DNA of 64,000 nucleotides, taken from positions 558,001 through 622,000 of the forward strand of contig JAODTK010001043.1 of assembly GCA_026419785.1 (NCBI GenBank), written 5' to 3'. This stretch comes from Sclerodactyla briareus (lineage: Eukaryota; Echinodermata; Holothuroidea; Dendrochirotida; Sclerodactylidae). Made by a program: the position numbers and the translations under genes. A model generated the notes under the pieces. That model was not told the origin of the DNA, searched no databases, and saw only the letters and a program-made list of their open reading frames with translations. Below, piece by piece: positions 36,478-47,020 of the stretch. Each line of letters opens with the position of its first letter. The first letter of the stretch is position 1.

Positions 36478-36969
36478 ACCTTCTCTCCCAAAATTTGACC
36501 GAAATTTTCCGGGGACCCAGTCCAAGGCGTCGCGATGGATTATCTATGGGTCAACGTCACACAGGGGACATGGAGCGCCACCGTGGCCGAATATATGGTA
36601 GCCTTCATATTCCTGATGTATGGATCCTGATTGGTCAGAAGGTCAATAGGCTTAGTAATTCCTAATTGACTGCCACAGATGACTGTTGACTCAGTTCTAT
36701 GCAAATAAGAACAATTTGATCCTGACCCAGTGAAGCATTACCGATTTTTCTGATCTTAACCTTTGTTGACACTGGATATCCCTTGATCCGACCCCCCTCT
36801 TAAAAAAAAAAAAAAAAAAAAACGCTAAGGATTATCGACTCATTGATGGGTAAATCGACATATCAATTATGACCTCGATCCATCCAGGTGGAACCGAGTT
36901 ATAGGTTCACACGCTGAAGATGGAAGCTGAATTTGTCAAATATTACTGGAAATAACCCCGGTCTACACG

Positions 36970-37140
36970 AAGATCGACCCCCTCTGGGGAACTTCCGTAC
37001 ACCTCCCACCTGAGAAATTCTACCTCCTATACCCTGCCCGACTGCCTCGCCCGGCCATCACTACCAACCTTTCTATCTCCTGCCGTTGCATGTCACATGA
37101 TAATTCTTGGACTCCGACGCAACATGCCCCTCTCCTGATC
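36970..37140 (+). repeat. Dispersed repeat, paired with 41636-41760
   Basis: Shares GATCGACCCCNTCTGGGRAACTT, CGTACRCCTCNCACCTRAGA, CTCCTGCCNTTGCATG and CCGACGCAACATGCCNCTC with 41636-41760 in the same order and orientation; this copy carries about 45 extra bases in the middle. Confidence 0.8.
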
Positions 37141-37389
37141 TGATAGATATTTGGAGAAAATAGATAGATCTCATAGATATTTGGAGAAATAGAAATCCGC
37201 ATCAAAAAAGACTATACGTGGAGGCCGAATGTTACCTCGACTCGATTTTTTTCTAATTTTCGCGGACCCTTGAAACCTCAGTAACTACCTCTTTTCTTCT
37301 AGCTTACACTCAGATCACTCCATTGTAAACTTGAATTTTTCACAGATGTTGAGAAGTGAGGGCCTGGTTTCTGGAAGTTAATTTTCTTT

Positions 37390-39960
37390 TTTAAAAAAAA
37401 AAAAAAAAAAAACCAGAGAGTAATGAATACTCTAATTGATTTGGATAACAATTACATCCGCAACTGCTGAGTACCATGGCGAGAACCCCTCCGTTATTTG
37501 GGAGTTTGTAAAATACCGTATTCGTAATGTATCTTTGCATTATGGTAAGAAGAAAGCGAGAGAGCGTAAACAAGAGGAGAGGGAGTTCATTATGAGCATT
37601 ACAAAAGTAGAAAGAAACGAGCTTATCACAACCAGCCCAATGCGGAATCGCAAATAGATTAGCCATAGAAGGAGTAAATTAGAGCATATATTTTGATTAT
37701 AAGTTACAAGGCATTATTCTTCGATCGAGGGCAGACTGGGTCAGCCAAGGCGAGAAAAATACAAAGTATTTTCTTAATTTGGAATAAGGAGTCACAAATC
37801 CGCAAATGTCATACGCAAATTGTGTAAATTCTTCGGGTTCGGAGATTACTAACACTCTGCAATCTTAAAAGAGTTGTTTTCATTCTATAAGAACCTCTAC
37901 AACAATGACCTCTGATTTATCATGTTCTTCATGATTTTGAGTTTAATAAGACATTGAGTGCGGATGAGGCAGGAAGGTGTGACGGTCTGTTGACAGTGGA
38001 GGAAAGCAAATTTGTGGCTTTGTGCTTTCGCAATGCCTAATGGAAAAAGTCCCGGCTTCTGGTTTAATAATCAGCAGATTTTTGTAAAACTTATTTGCCT
38101 CAAGGTGTGGTAATTTAGTACTAGTTCCCTTGAATTTGCTTTCAGCCTGGTGCCCTGTCTAGTAAGCAATCACGTAGTGTAATTACACTTAGTTCCCGAA
38201 CCGGATAAAAATACTGATCTTTTGTAAAAAATTATAGAACCCATCTCATTGTTAAACATAGATGACAAAATCTGCCAAAAACCATGCCAACCAGAACTTT
38301 AGCAGATTCTTAACATTAATTGATCGAGTCAACCGAGTACATAAGCGGTCGTTTCATTGGAGAGAATGTTCGCTGTATTCTTAATACTATAGAATACTGT
38401 AGGGATAGTTCCATCTCGGTTTTTTTTTTTTTCTTGGATTTCGAAAAAGCTTCGAAAGACTGAACTGGATTCATTATTCATTCCCTTAAATTTATCTGGG
38501 TTCAATGAGAGTTTTCCTTTGCCAGTGGATCCCTACTCTATCATCATGATGCTCCTCTGCTTTCTTGTTAACAATGGCTTTGCGTCGCAATGCGTTTGAC
38601 ATTACAAGAGGGGTCGCGACAAGAATGTCCTTTACAGCCCGTTATTTCATTCTTTGTGTTTGACTTTTAGCTATGAAAATTAGGGCTAGTATGTCTGTAA
38701 AGGTTTGCTGTTTCTAAACGATGAATTCAATCTTGCAATAGTGCAGATGACCTGTAATTTTTCTAGACGGTTCTCATAGCTCGCTTAGGGAAATATTACA
38801 ATTACAGCAATTGAACTGGCCTCCGGTCTTAAGGTAAATTTTGGACAAGTCGAATATTTTTCCACTTGGCCTCCTTCATTGGAACACAAACCAAATTTTA
38901 TTAGGGAATCATCTCCAGTGGACTGAAAGTCCCATTAAAGACTTGGGGATCGTTGTTAGCAACGATCGTGGCAGGTTATTCAGGTTGAGCTTCTTGCCCA
39001 AGTTATCTCTACTAAAAAGCGTACTGAATTTGTGGTCATGGGAGATATAACTCCCATCGGTAAGATTATTCTTTTAACGTCATTCGGTTCGTCTCAGTTT
39101 GTTCAGCTGTTTCAGTGTTACCCAAATCCCAGACGATTTTATAAAAACAGTTAAAACCATTTTTTCAACTTCATTCTGGTTCTGGAAAACCGGCATAAGT
39201 AAGACGGACGACGCTTATGAGTTCCTATCCGGTGGAGTTTGAAACAGCAATTCATATAAAGATGTTTTTTTCAGGATGAAAAATGTTGCTGGGTCAACCG
39301 GTATACAGACTCCAGTGCCCTTTGGAAAAGTATTTCAATTATCATTTGAGTCATTACGGTAGACAACTTATCTTTAATTGCAATTATAAGGCTGAGGATG
39401 TGGACGTAAAGAGAGCTTTTCATGAATGTTGAAGGCGTGTCCTTATTTGAATACAAGGATGTCGAAAGAATTTCAAAAACCAGATACTATGGAATAATCA
39501 CCATATACAATAGACACTCAATATTCTCTTAAATCCGTTTAACGAGGATTAATTAAAAAATCTTATTTTAAGTTTTGATCTTTTCTATCTATTGAGGATT
39601 TCGACAGACATATACTACATTGGCCATTTACACGACGGTCTATTATGGTGTAATAAATGCAATTCCTCAGCATTGGAGAAGGTCATTAGCCCATGAACGT
39701 TTTGACACACATCTGAATAAGATCGACCATTGTTCAATCACACCACGTATTGTCACGGTTCATTTATCAACTTATTGAGAAGATAATTATTGCGCCCAAG
39801 GCTATTCTTAAATGGAATTCACAGTTTGATTTCAGTGAGGATCAATGGAGTGTAATTTTCCAAATTCCATTAAGGTCATTACGAGATAACCATTGGCGGC
39901 GAGGAGGAAGCGTCCAAATTATGGAAGGGAACGCGGACCAAACTTTGCTTGGTACTATCT
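37390..39960 (+). pseudogene. 5'-truncated, heavily mutated LINE (L1/Tx1-like reverse transcriptase)
   Basis: Conceptual translation jumps among the three + frames but follows an L1/Tx1-type ORF2 in order. The linker IWEFVKYRIR...HYGKKKARERKQEER (37480-37590) is followed by SRADWVSQGEKNTKYFLNLE (about 37720-37785), NGKSPG (about 38040), and the RT core with WRPISLLNID (about 38235-38265). Next come LGFRKSFER near 38435 (family: LDFEKAFDR), NNGFAS (38570) and a SADD remnant of the F/YADD catalytic box at 38738-38752. The thumb/connection region gives LASGLKVNFGQVEYF (38815-38860) and FSEDQWSVIFQIPLRS (39827-39875). The endonuclease domain is absent. Many stops and indels mean no activity. It sits in an intron of the minus-strand gene in opposite orientation. 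Confidence 0.85.
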
Positions 39961-40010
39961 AAGCGAAGCGCCACCATTAGTTGGCGCGGAGCGCACAATG
40001 AAATTGTGGG
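39890..40010. repeat. GCGAAGCGC dispersed repeat, copy 3
   Basis: Contains AAGCGAAGCGCCACCATTAG and then TTGGCGCGGAGCGCAC at 39959-39997, the clearest copy of the hairpin core. It abuts and probably interrupts the 3' end of the LINE. Confidence 0.7.
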
Positions 40011-40354
40011 TTTTTTACAAACCTCCCAGATGGCCGGGAACGGCACTTTCCCAGCGTTGGTTAGCTATATGTACCCAGTCATCAAACTGGGGCCATGTCT
40101 GCAAAATCGTAGTTATTCATAAATTGTATGTATGAAGAATTGATGGCATATCAGATGAGTTTGGAGACATCATTTCCCGCTGAGGGCAAGCCCGGGGCAG
40201 GGATGTCACCCCTTCGCACCCCCATCCCCACCCTCCATCTAAGAAAATCGACTGTCTTCCTCATTACGGTGAATCTCCAGTGCCATGATCGAGACTGAGT
40301 AATTATGATTCTCCTGCCAGGTCGCCCCTTTCCCGCCCCCAGTTGGCCATCCCA

Positions 40355-40425
40355 CTGTGGTCACGTGGTTAACGTATTGGACTTGCAGTCTGTTAGGGGT
40401 TCAGGTCGATCCCGTGGACAGATTA
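40355..40425 (+). repeat. tRNA-derived sequence (SINE head or tRNA pseudogene)
   Basis: TGGTCACGTGGTTAACGTAT (box A region, 40358) and, after GGACTTGCAGTC, a box B-like GGTTCAGGTCGATCCC (40399) carrying about three extra bases compared with GGTTCGATCC. The anticodon arm resembles a CTTGCAG loop. The insert in the T arm argues against a working tRNA. Confidence 0.6.
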
Positions 40426-40439
40426 ACAAGTTTTAACAC

Positions 40440-41635
40440 TTTGGTTTCCTCGCATTTTACAATAGTTGACCTACCAAGTGAAAAATTATTATTTTTCAAA
40501 GACACCAAAAGTGGGCAAGTGGTGTCTTGAAACTTACGTAACAACACCTTTTTTCACTTGGTGATGAAAGTGTTTGTAACACCCAAGGGATCAGTTTCCA
40601 AAAATATGTTATTGTTGTATCGCACATACTGTACCAAATTTATAATAGCAATTTACAGCATACAGTTTGATACGGTCTAATCAATGCTGTTTTCAGTATC
40701 TTTTTCTTTTAAACGTACGTAACGTACGTAACCACTATAAAGCCATTACTGCAAGATAGTGAATGATAAAGTCATTAACAGACATGTCATTTGGGGTATT
40801 TCTTCGTTCATTGTTACCAGCTCCCTTGACAATAACACTAACACTTTTTAACTCGACGTCCGATAAAATTAACGTACACACTAGTGCGATAGAATGTCGT
40901 ACGATGAATTTAACTTATCGAACGTCTCGGCGCCTAAAATAACGGAGAAAGTGGTAGGATTTTTGTTGAGAAGTGTACAAGTTTAACCTTAACCCCATCC
41001 CCCATTTGTCGCCTCAGGCGGTGAATAACTTGGTCGGCAGAATTTTGAATACCAAGAATTTGTAATTACAAAGCAATTCGAACCTGGTCTTCTAATTACT
41101 TGTTTTGGGAGCGCGTAAATAGTGTTCATCGACCCATGTTGAAGCAATCAACATTGCATACGCGCAACAGAGGCACCTGATTGAACCGTTTTCTGGACAT
41201 CACTGAACTTCATTCCATACAAAAATTTCCTCACGATTCATTTTGCCCGAGGTACCCGCGGCAGAGGAGCGCACCAAACAGAGCTACTTGGCCGCCCCAG
41301 CGGTAGTCTAATACCAGCGGACGGCCCTAACCCAAGGGCACGTGGAGGACAGGGCCATATGCGGAAAGAAGCGCCAGTTGACGATCACGAATCAGGCAGC
41401 GAAACCTCACCATCCCCACCTCCCCTGGTACCCTTGCGTTGGACACCCAGTCTTAATTAGCATCGGTATCCAAGGATATGCGAAGTGAGGTAGCCAAGAA
41501 AGCATTTCTCCGCCTCAGTCACATTGAACATCCAACGCCTCATTAGAGGAGAGGAAGACTGGAATTCCGCACAATTGAAGATGAAAACAAGAAGCTGGTT
41601 ACTTGCTCAGTACAACCAAGTAAAAATAATGCTGT
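40440..41635. other. Intron sequence, no feature recognised
   Basis: No long open frame; contains a short AACGTACGT duplication at 40710-40730. Nothing else stood out. Confidence 0.4.
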
Positions 41636-41760
41636 GGATCGACCCCTCTGGGAAACTTGCGTACGCCTCTCACCTAAGACCCTCACAACATAAGCATACC
41701 TCCTGCCTTTGCATGCCACAGGATACTTGGTGAACGCCGACGCAACATGCCTCTCCCCCA
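41636..41760 (+). repeat. Dispersed repeat, paired with 36970-37140
   Basis: See the entry at 36970 for the shared words. The open frames across it on both strands (41524-41806) are therefore probably not genes. Confidence 0.8.
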
Positions 41761-42132
41761 TGTCCTCACTGGTCACGCTACTTATTGTATATGGGGAGGG
41801 CATCAAGGATTCGAACTGAAATAATGGTTCGTAGGTTATGTATTGGGCGGCACCTATTAAATACTAGAGAAATAACCCAACAAACAGAAAGTGAAAAGTC
41901 ATAGAAAATTCGGACAATTTAGTGTACTCTCAGTCCACTTTCCGATCGTTTCGTTACTAGTCATTCTTCCCCCTCCCCAGTCGTGGAGCCCAGCTCGAGG
42001 ACTGTTCCACAGTATAGCTATTTCCAACTTTGTCCAGCGAAAATCCTTTATTGAAGCCTAACAATTTTCGGCGCGCCAATTATTTTCCGAGTCTCTTGCT
42101 CACGTTTGAAATCAGCGTATCCATCCTATAGG

Positions 42133-42327
42133 AAACGATATTATACAGCGTGGCATATATAGACATAAGCTATTACACAAGTCTTATGAAACTCTTCGAC
42201 ATGTCCCTGGAAGAGATTAAAGTTACAATTATGTCGAGGATGGTGAACGTCATCCTGAAGAACGACCTCATTGAGCGATTTCAAAATGCGTTCATTGGTG
42301 CGCTCTTATACGACTCAGCACTCCCAG
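42133..42327 (+). other. Protein-like open frame of unknown origin
   Basis: Read in one frame from about 42133, the sequence gives SLMKLFDMSLEEIKVTIMSR and then MVNVILKNDLIERFQNAF, a plausible amphipathic-helix protein. It loosely resembles the winged-helix end of PCI-domain proteins (pattern L..LF.M.LE.I...I..M), but the match is too weak to name. The frame also continues upstream past one stop at about 42132. It runs directly into the palindrome at 42328, which terminates any coding sense. It may be an exon fragment, a retrocopy or a transposon remnant; it is on the strand opposite to the surrounding gene. Confidence 0.3.
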
Positions 42328-42377
42328 CACAAAATATGTTTATGCTGACGTGGCGTCAGCATAAACATATTTTTGTG
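42328..42377. repeat. Near-perfect 23/24-base palindrome with 3-base loop
   Basis: Left arm 42328-42350 (CACAAAATATGTTTATGCTG + ACG), loop TGG, right arm 42354-42377, its exact reverse complement except for one extra A. Such a tight hairpin could be a foldback junction, a precursor-like hairpin, or an assembly/read-through artefact. Confidence 0.9.
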
Positions 42378-42484
42378 CATTTATTGTGAATACCCGACCC
42401 TTCTCTTCGCGAAAGGCAATTTGCAGCTAGGTCTACTCGGAAGCGTTCTACTCGTTGATTAGAGGGAAATATAAAAAATGAAAA

Positions 42485-42900
42485 CGTTAAAAAAAAGGGT
42501 TTTTTGATTAGCAGGCAGGTGGGCCTCGAAATTGTTGGATCGTTCCTGGGCCCCCCGTCGGGAAGTCGGACCCCCCCCCCCCCCATCGGAGAAATCGGTA
42601 GTCGGGGTCTGGGGGCCTAATGAGAGCACAACCTCATTTCTTATTGTTTTATACTATCATGGAAGCGAGCAGTCAAAATCTCTCCAATGCCGGATTCATG
42701 CCCCCCCCCCCAGAACCCCAAGAGGGTTCACCACCAATGGTGTAGGGGTGGGTTAACTCATTCCCTGATCTGCGACTGTCAGAAAATGAAGTGAGCAGGC
42801 AGTTCCTCCAATACCGGACGGTTGTCTGCCTATAACCCCTTTCTCCGCGAAGCGAGGGATAGTGCCACGGGAGGGGGGGGGGGGGGGTAATGAATCACAA
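42485..42900. repeat. C/G-run dispersed repeat next to the gene
   Basis: C-runs at 42571-42583 and 42701-42710 and a G-run at 42872-42887, with the GCGAAGCGAGGG phrase at 42847. It is the same class as the segments at 22.3, 28.6 and 29.2 kb and ends ten bases before the exon donor at 42909. Confidence 0.6.
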
Positions 42901-42909
42901 GAAACTTAC

Positions 42910-43650
42910 CACTTCCGTCTCCGACGACCTCCGTTGCAACTCTCTCACGAAGCTTGGTTCTGACGGTGTCCTGTCGCCTCCCCTGCCAGATTATACTTGG
43001 GCAGACTTACTCGCCGAGACGGCCTTCGGGCTGGCTGTGCAGGGAATGGTACCGTGTAGCTTCGTCTAGAATACCGCCTGCTAGGGCCTTGTCCCCTGGG
43101 CAGACGAGAAGTGCTTCTCCCGGTGTTCGCCGAAGAGCTGCGTGCCCCAGTGACGCGTATAAGGTTACCGTTGTAGTCGGGCGTCCACTTCTTAGCGGAG
43201 TACACCCTTGCAAGCGGGGGAGGCTCGGGGAACCCCCGACTCTCGGTTCGCCTGATGTCGTTACGTGTCCTAACGTCTCCCGAAGAGGAGGATGCGATCT
43301 CGCGCATAGGTCGTCATCAAAACTCTTCAACGATTTCGGAGTTCCGGCAAAGAGTTGGTTGTGACTCGCTGAGTCTCTATTTGCGAGGCTTTCGAATACC
43401 TCGCGCCTCGCGTTGCCCCAGAGCAGACCGCGCTGGGGGCGGGGTCCCCCGGACCTGCGAAAATGACACGTCTCCGTGGCTTGTTCAGTCGCTCACAACA
43501 TAGAAATATAACTATAACCATCACAACGATCGCTAAGACTAAGATAGCAATGATGAATCCGTAATACAACGTGATTATGTCTCCGGCATCGAGATCCACT
43601 GTGGTCATTGGGATCGAGATGGTCTCCCCATTCATCTGTTACTTCCTCAC
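42910..43650 (-). CDS. Transmembrane exon of the unidentified membrane-protein gene
   Basis: On the minus strand, a good acceptor (CTGATTTTTCGTTAG) and a consensus donor GGAAGTG|GTAAGT at 42909 bound this exon. The frame starting MNGETISIPMTTVDLDAGDI (43635) leads into one long hydrophobic helix (GFIIAILVLAIVVMVIVIFL), then CCERLNKPRRR: a stop-transfer signal with a basic cytoplasmic side. It then stops (TGA 43327), but the neighbouring frame reads on as a basic tail (PPLARVYSAKKWTPDYNGN ... RRYSRRSYTVPF) to 42948. The original frame is again open at the donor (FVRELQRRSSETEV), phase 0 with the exon at 34278. Two indels are implied. A single-pass protein with a short or exon-shared ectodomain and a ~300-residue tail is the best reading; family unknown. 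Confidence 0.5.
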
Positions 43651-43970
43651 CTAACGAAAAATCAGGTCGGAGAAAATATTCCGTCGGTTGCGTCCCGGCC
43701 CAAGTAATGCTGAGAACTTTCCGACCTCCTCTGAGCTCGTCACCCCCGTAGAACGAGCACCAGTAGCGATGGTTGAAGCGGCTCCGTCCCTAATCTCTTC
43801 AAATTCAGGTCCCGGCCTCGGCCATTTTTGGTCTAGTATATCTAGCAAACTATCGACGGTTGGGACAATATCATCTCCCATTACGGGCACATGTCAGACT
43901 CCCAATTCATAGTTTATTACTGTGAAAGGTAACACCAGGGTCACAACGACGGACATAACATTCCAAGGGA
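43651..43970 (-). CDS. Possible ectodomain exon, upstream of the transmembrane exon
   Basis: The frame MGDDIVPTVDSLLDILDQKW (from 43881) runs through EFEEIRDGAASTIATG and ends at TAG (43651-43653), in the same frame as the transmembrane segment. A second in-frame stop, TAA (43639-43641), follows before ATG 43635. A shifted frame just upstream gives CDPGVTFHSNK, then SLTCARNGR, then WDDIVPT if a base is allowed, which faintly recalls a sushi/CCP module (C..G..F ... L.C..G.W). This is too fragmentary to name a domain. It may be a separate exon whose donor I have missed, or 5' leader sequence. Confidence 0.3.
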
Positions 43971-43975
43971 AGCCT

Positions 43976-44257
43976 CTATTTGCATGTCAATGGGTTTAGA
44001 AGAATACAAAACAAAGATTTACAGTTCTTTTCTGTTGGTCGACTAATTCCTTTCTCAAGATTGCGTTCGGGTATAATGATCTTGTAGTAAAGTATATACC
44101 CTCTTTCATAACCAATCTCGACGCGAGGCCTAAAAATCACTCGAACTCTGTCCAAATTATCGTCATTCACATAAATCTTTTTCTGACGAGGTCTCATAAA
44201 GTGGACTGTCTGAACTCTATTCTGTGCGTATTTATGTTGTGTATGCTGTAAACACAC
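43976..44257 (-). CDS. Possible upstream coding segment of the same gene
   Basis: A 93-codon minus-strand frame with protein-like strand patterns (FMRPRQKKIYVNDDNLDRVR, VIFRPRVEIGYERGYILYYK). Its frame differs from the next segment. No confident splice borders were found. It could be an extracellular domain exon, or chance. Confidence 0.3.
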   Translation of the reverse strand: MCLQHTQHKYAQNRVQTVHFMRPRQKKIYVNDDNLDRVRVIFRPRVEIGYERGYILYYKIIIPERNLEKGISRPTEKNCKSLFCILLNPLTCK

Positions 44258-45889
44258 TCCGCAACCTGTTATGAATGAGTATTATAGTACCCCCCCTGCT
44301 TCGCGTGCTTGTTTCCCATAATTGTACACGACCTATTGCTGTTTCGTGGCCAGGCCAAAGGTCATATGAGGTCAAAATAGGTCTGCCCGAGACTACAACC
44401 TGTCAATATATAGGTCAGCTAGGTCCGCTCCTCCGTTCTTTCTCTGGCATCTTCGTACAAGCCCCGAATGTCAAAACTTTACAATTATTTATAATCAAAG
44501 TCTACCTAGACACGGTTTTTCAATTAAGAGGCGCCATAAGTTTCCCAGAGCGCCGATCTATTGTTTCCAAGTTTGTTCGTGCTTGAGTACCGTGGTTGGG
44601 GGGGAGGGGTTTGGGGGACACAACACTTCCTCACAAGGGCCATACGGCCATGGTCATATCCTCGAAATGACAAGAGTTGGTCGGAGTAGTTCGTGACACC
44701 GTATGCTTGATGGGGTTCTTTTGGTATGACACACTCTCGAGTCAATTTGTTCACAGACATATCACGGATATATAGTGGACCCAATTTATTTCTTGATTTG
44801 CCTCCATGGCCGTTTGAACATGATTTTCGCGAGGGGGCGCGAACTAATTGGAGCCGCCGTACTTTTTGGTGACTCTCTTGCAGGCACACCTGTAGTCAAA
44901 CTTACATATCACTTTTCTAGTTCAAAATTGATCCTGTGCATTCACCGCTAATAATCCCCGGACATATATACTGACCAGTGACCAACCTTTGGCGCCCGGG
45001 ACCGACTTGTTGCACCTTAACTCACCTTATAGTTTGGTGATGAAATTCGCGCCCACTCTAGGCCGTCTTTAGTCCAAATTTGGTGAAAGTGGGAGGGGGA
45101 TGGGCATATTGTCAGCTTGGGTTACACGTGGATCGACTTGGGGGCCATGTTAATGGAGACTTGTACATCATTAGAACCTGACACTTAACTTGTCTGAGAT
45201 TTGCTGAGTATTTCGGTGGAAATATATAGCTACTTGGGCAGGCTGATAGGGGTTGATTGAACGAGAGACCCCTGTCAAGTAAAATTAGTGGGGTTGAATA
45301 TTGAGGGGGGGGGGGGTTGAATAGTAAAGGATAGGTAATAGAGTTGCAAACGCCCCAGCATAATAGTTGCTAAGAAAAGAATCACGTCACTGGACCCGGA
45401 AGAAAGAGTTTTTGAAGAAAAAAAAACAATTGGAAATTTCACTTTTGTTTTTATTTTTTTGAGTCCCCTACAGTTGTGAATTGGGGTGCCTGCCAACCTC
45501 CCTGGATAACCATCCTCTTGACATACACTTGTACCCTAAAAACACCTCTCCCTCTACCCTCCGCCCCATGACCTCGACCCTTACCCTTATTATTTGTCTG
45601 GTTACATTATTATATAGTCATGAAATTTTGATGGAAACTTTCTTAACACAGTCAGCGGATTTGTAACATCCTTATAGTAAAAACATTGATTACATAGTAT
45701 TGGCAATACGCATATACGCACCCATAAACAATGATTTAAATGCATCCATACTTTCCTATTGTGCTTGCATCACCTAAGTCCTCTGGCTATCTTGACTGAT
45801 ATTATGCATTGAACGAGCTATAGCCAGAAATCTATACGCTATCTTGGCCAGCTTTGGTCTAAAAAAAAGAAAAAAAACCGACTTTTGAA
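44258..45889. other. Intergenic sequence between the minus-strand gene and ASNSD1
   Basis: A 121-codon minus-strand open frame (44524-44889) has no domain and contains a C-rich run. An AGGTCA-class phrase (GGCCAAAGGTCATATGAGGTCA) is at 44352-44373. G-run at 45304-45316. No gene supported. Confidence 0.4.
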
Positions 45890-46165
45890 TAATCATATAG
45901 AAGTAGGGGGTGACAGGCAGGGGGGGGGCGCCAGGATTTTCCCCCGACGAGAGGGCAAGAGTTCCCCAATTGATGAGTTCAACATCAGCAGGTGATCCGT
46001 TCGCCATAGTGTACTACCCTACCCTATACAAACACCACCAAACCTTCATTTCCATGTTTTCATTTTCCTCTTTTTTGTTTATCCTTTCTTTTCCTCGCAT
46101 GTTCGCCATGATTTTTTTCGGTCCTAGGACTCCCGACAACTTTCTCGATTTTTTCCCCTAGGGTA
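45890..46165. repeat. Pyrimidine-rich dispersed repeat with GGGGGGGCGCC patch
   Basis: Has GGGGGGGGCGCCAGGATTTT, followed 120 bases later by a CT-rich stretch and TTTTTTCGGTCCTAGG. It resembles the 48.8-49.0 kb element in composition. Confidence 0.45.
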
Positions 46166-46967
46166 CACGTCGAAGAAGTCCGAACAATTTGCGACTGGCC
46201 CGTATTGCCACTATGTAGGGCCTACCCTGCTGGCATAAATTAATTGATTGCATTTTTTACCTCAGCTGGCATGTGTACCCCCCGATATTCCCTCATTCTT
46301 CGAACTGCATGTGGATCATAGTCGCGTGTATTGCCTGAGGTGGATTCCATACGTGCGGCTGCGGAGTGCGTAATAGCTCCAAAATGCAAATTCCTCTAGA
46401 TGGCCAGCTAACGGTGCTCTCATATGTTGTATTCTAATTTGCGCGGAAAGATATGTCCCACAGGACATCATTTCTCTCTTCCCTGAGAATGGAACGATCA
46501 CCTCGCGTAGACAAATTTACCACTAGAATGCCACAAGGAGGTCCGTATACACGTGAACGGCTTGCTTGTCTACACGGTCTTTTTTCTGGTCGGTTTATAT
46601 GACTTTATTTATTTCGTTTATCGTTTTTTTTTATCAACGTGGGCACTTGAAATCCGCCCTCCCTCTGTATGGCCCCCCCCCCCCGACGTGTGGAGACTAC
46701 ATTGAGTCGTTTAATCATTGGTCTTGGAGAGCCGATTAAGGTTATTGTATCAGTTCGTCCATTTCACCCATCATGACGGTTACTCACTTAAACTGATTGC
46801 CATAGGCAAACGGTTGCATGGAAACAATGGTCGTGGTGAAGTACTATTTACCGAGTATGACTATGGTAGAGTATCCCCATTAGTTTTGGTTGTCCAGCAG
46901 TGAGGGGGCACTCACTTTCCAGGTGTATGTTTATGTGTGTACGTGCCGCAAGTTGTTTGGTTGGTGG
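46166..46967. other. Intergenic sequence, no gene seen
   Basis: Includes a C-run at 46673-46685. No convincing frame. Confidence 0.35.
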
Positions 46968-47020
46968 TGCGCGCGCGCGCGCGCGTGTGTGTGTGTGTGG
47001 TGTGGTGTGTGTGTGTACGC
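46968..47020. repeat. (GC)n(GT)n microsatellite
   Basis: GCGCGCGCGC passes into TGTGTGTGTG with one GGTGTGG interruption; potential Z-DNA former. Confidence 0.95.

Larger units (their letters stand above)
34279..37389. other. Intron of the minus-strand gene, 3' part
   Basis: Intronic and repeat-bearing: A-run at 34846-34858, AGGTCA-class repeat in reverse at 35130-35690, C-run at 36007-36018, G-run array at 36415-36477, A-run at 36801-36821. The plus-strand frame at 36064-36315 overlaps what reads as dispersed repeat text and is not called a gene. Confidence 0.5.

Noticed and set aside
42954-43364. 136-codon plus-strand frame antisense to the membrane-protein exon
   Set aside because: The minus strand has the transmembrane helix, splice sites and matching phase; the plus frame is its GC-rich shadow.
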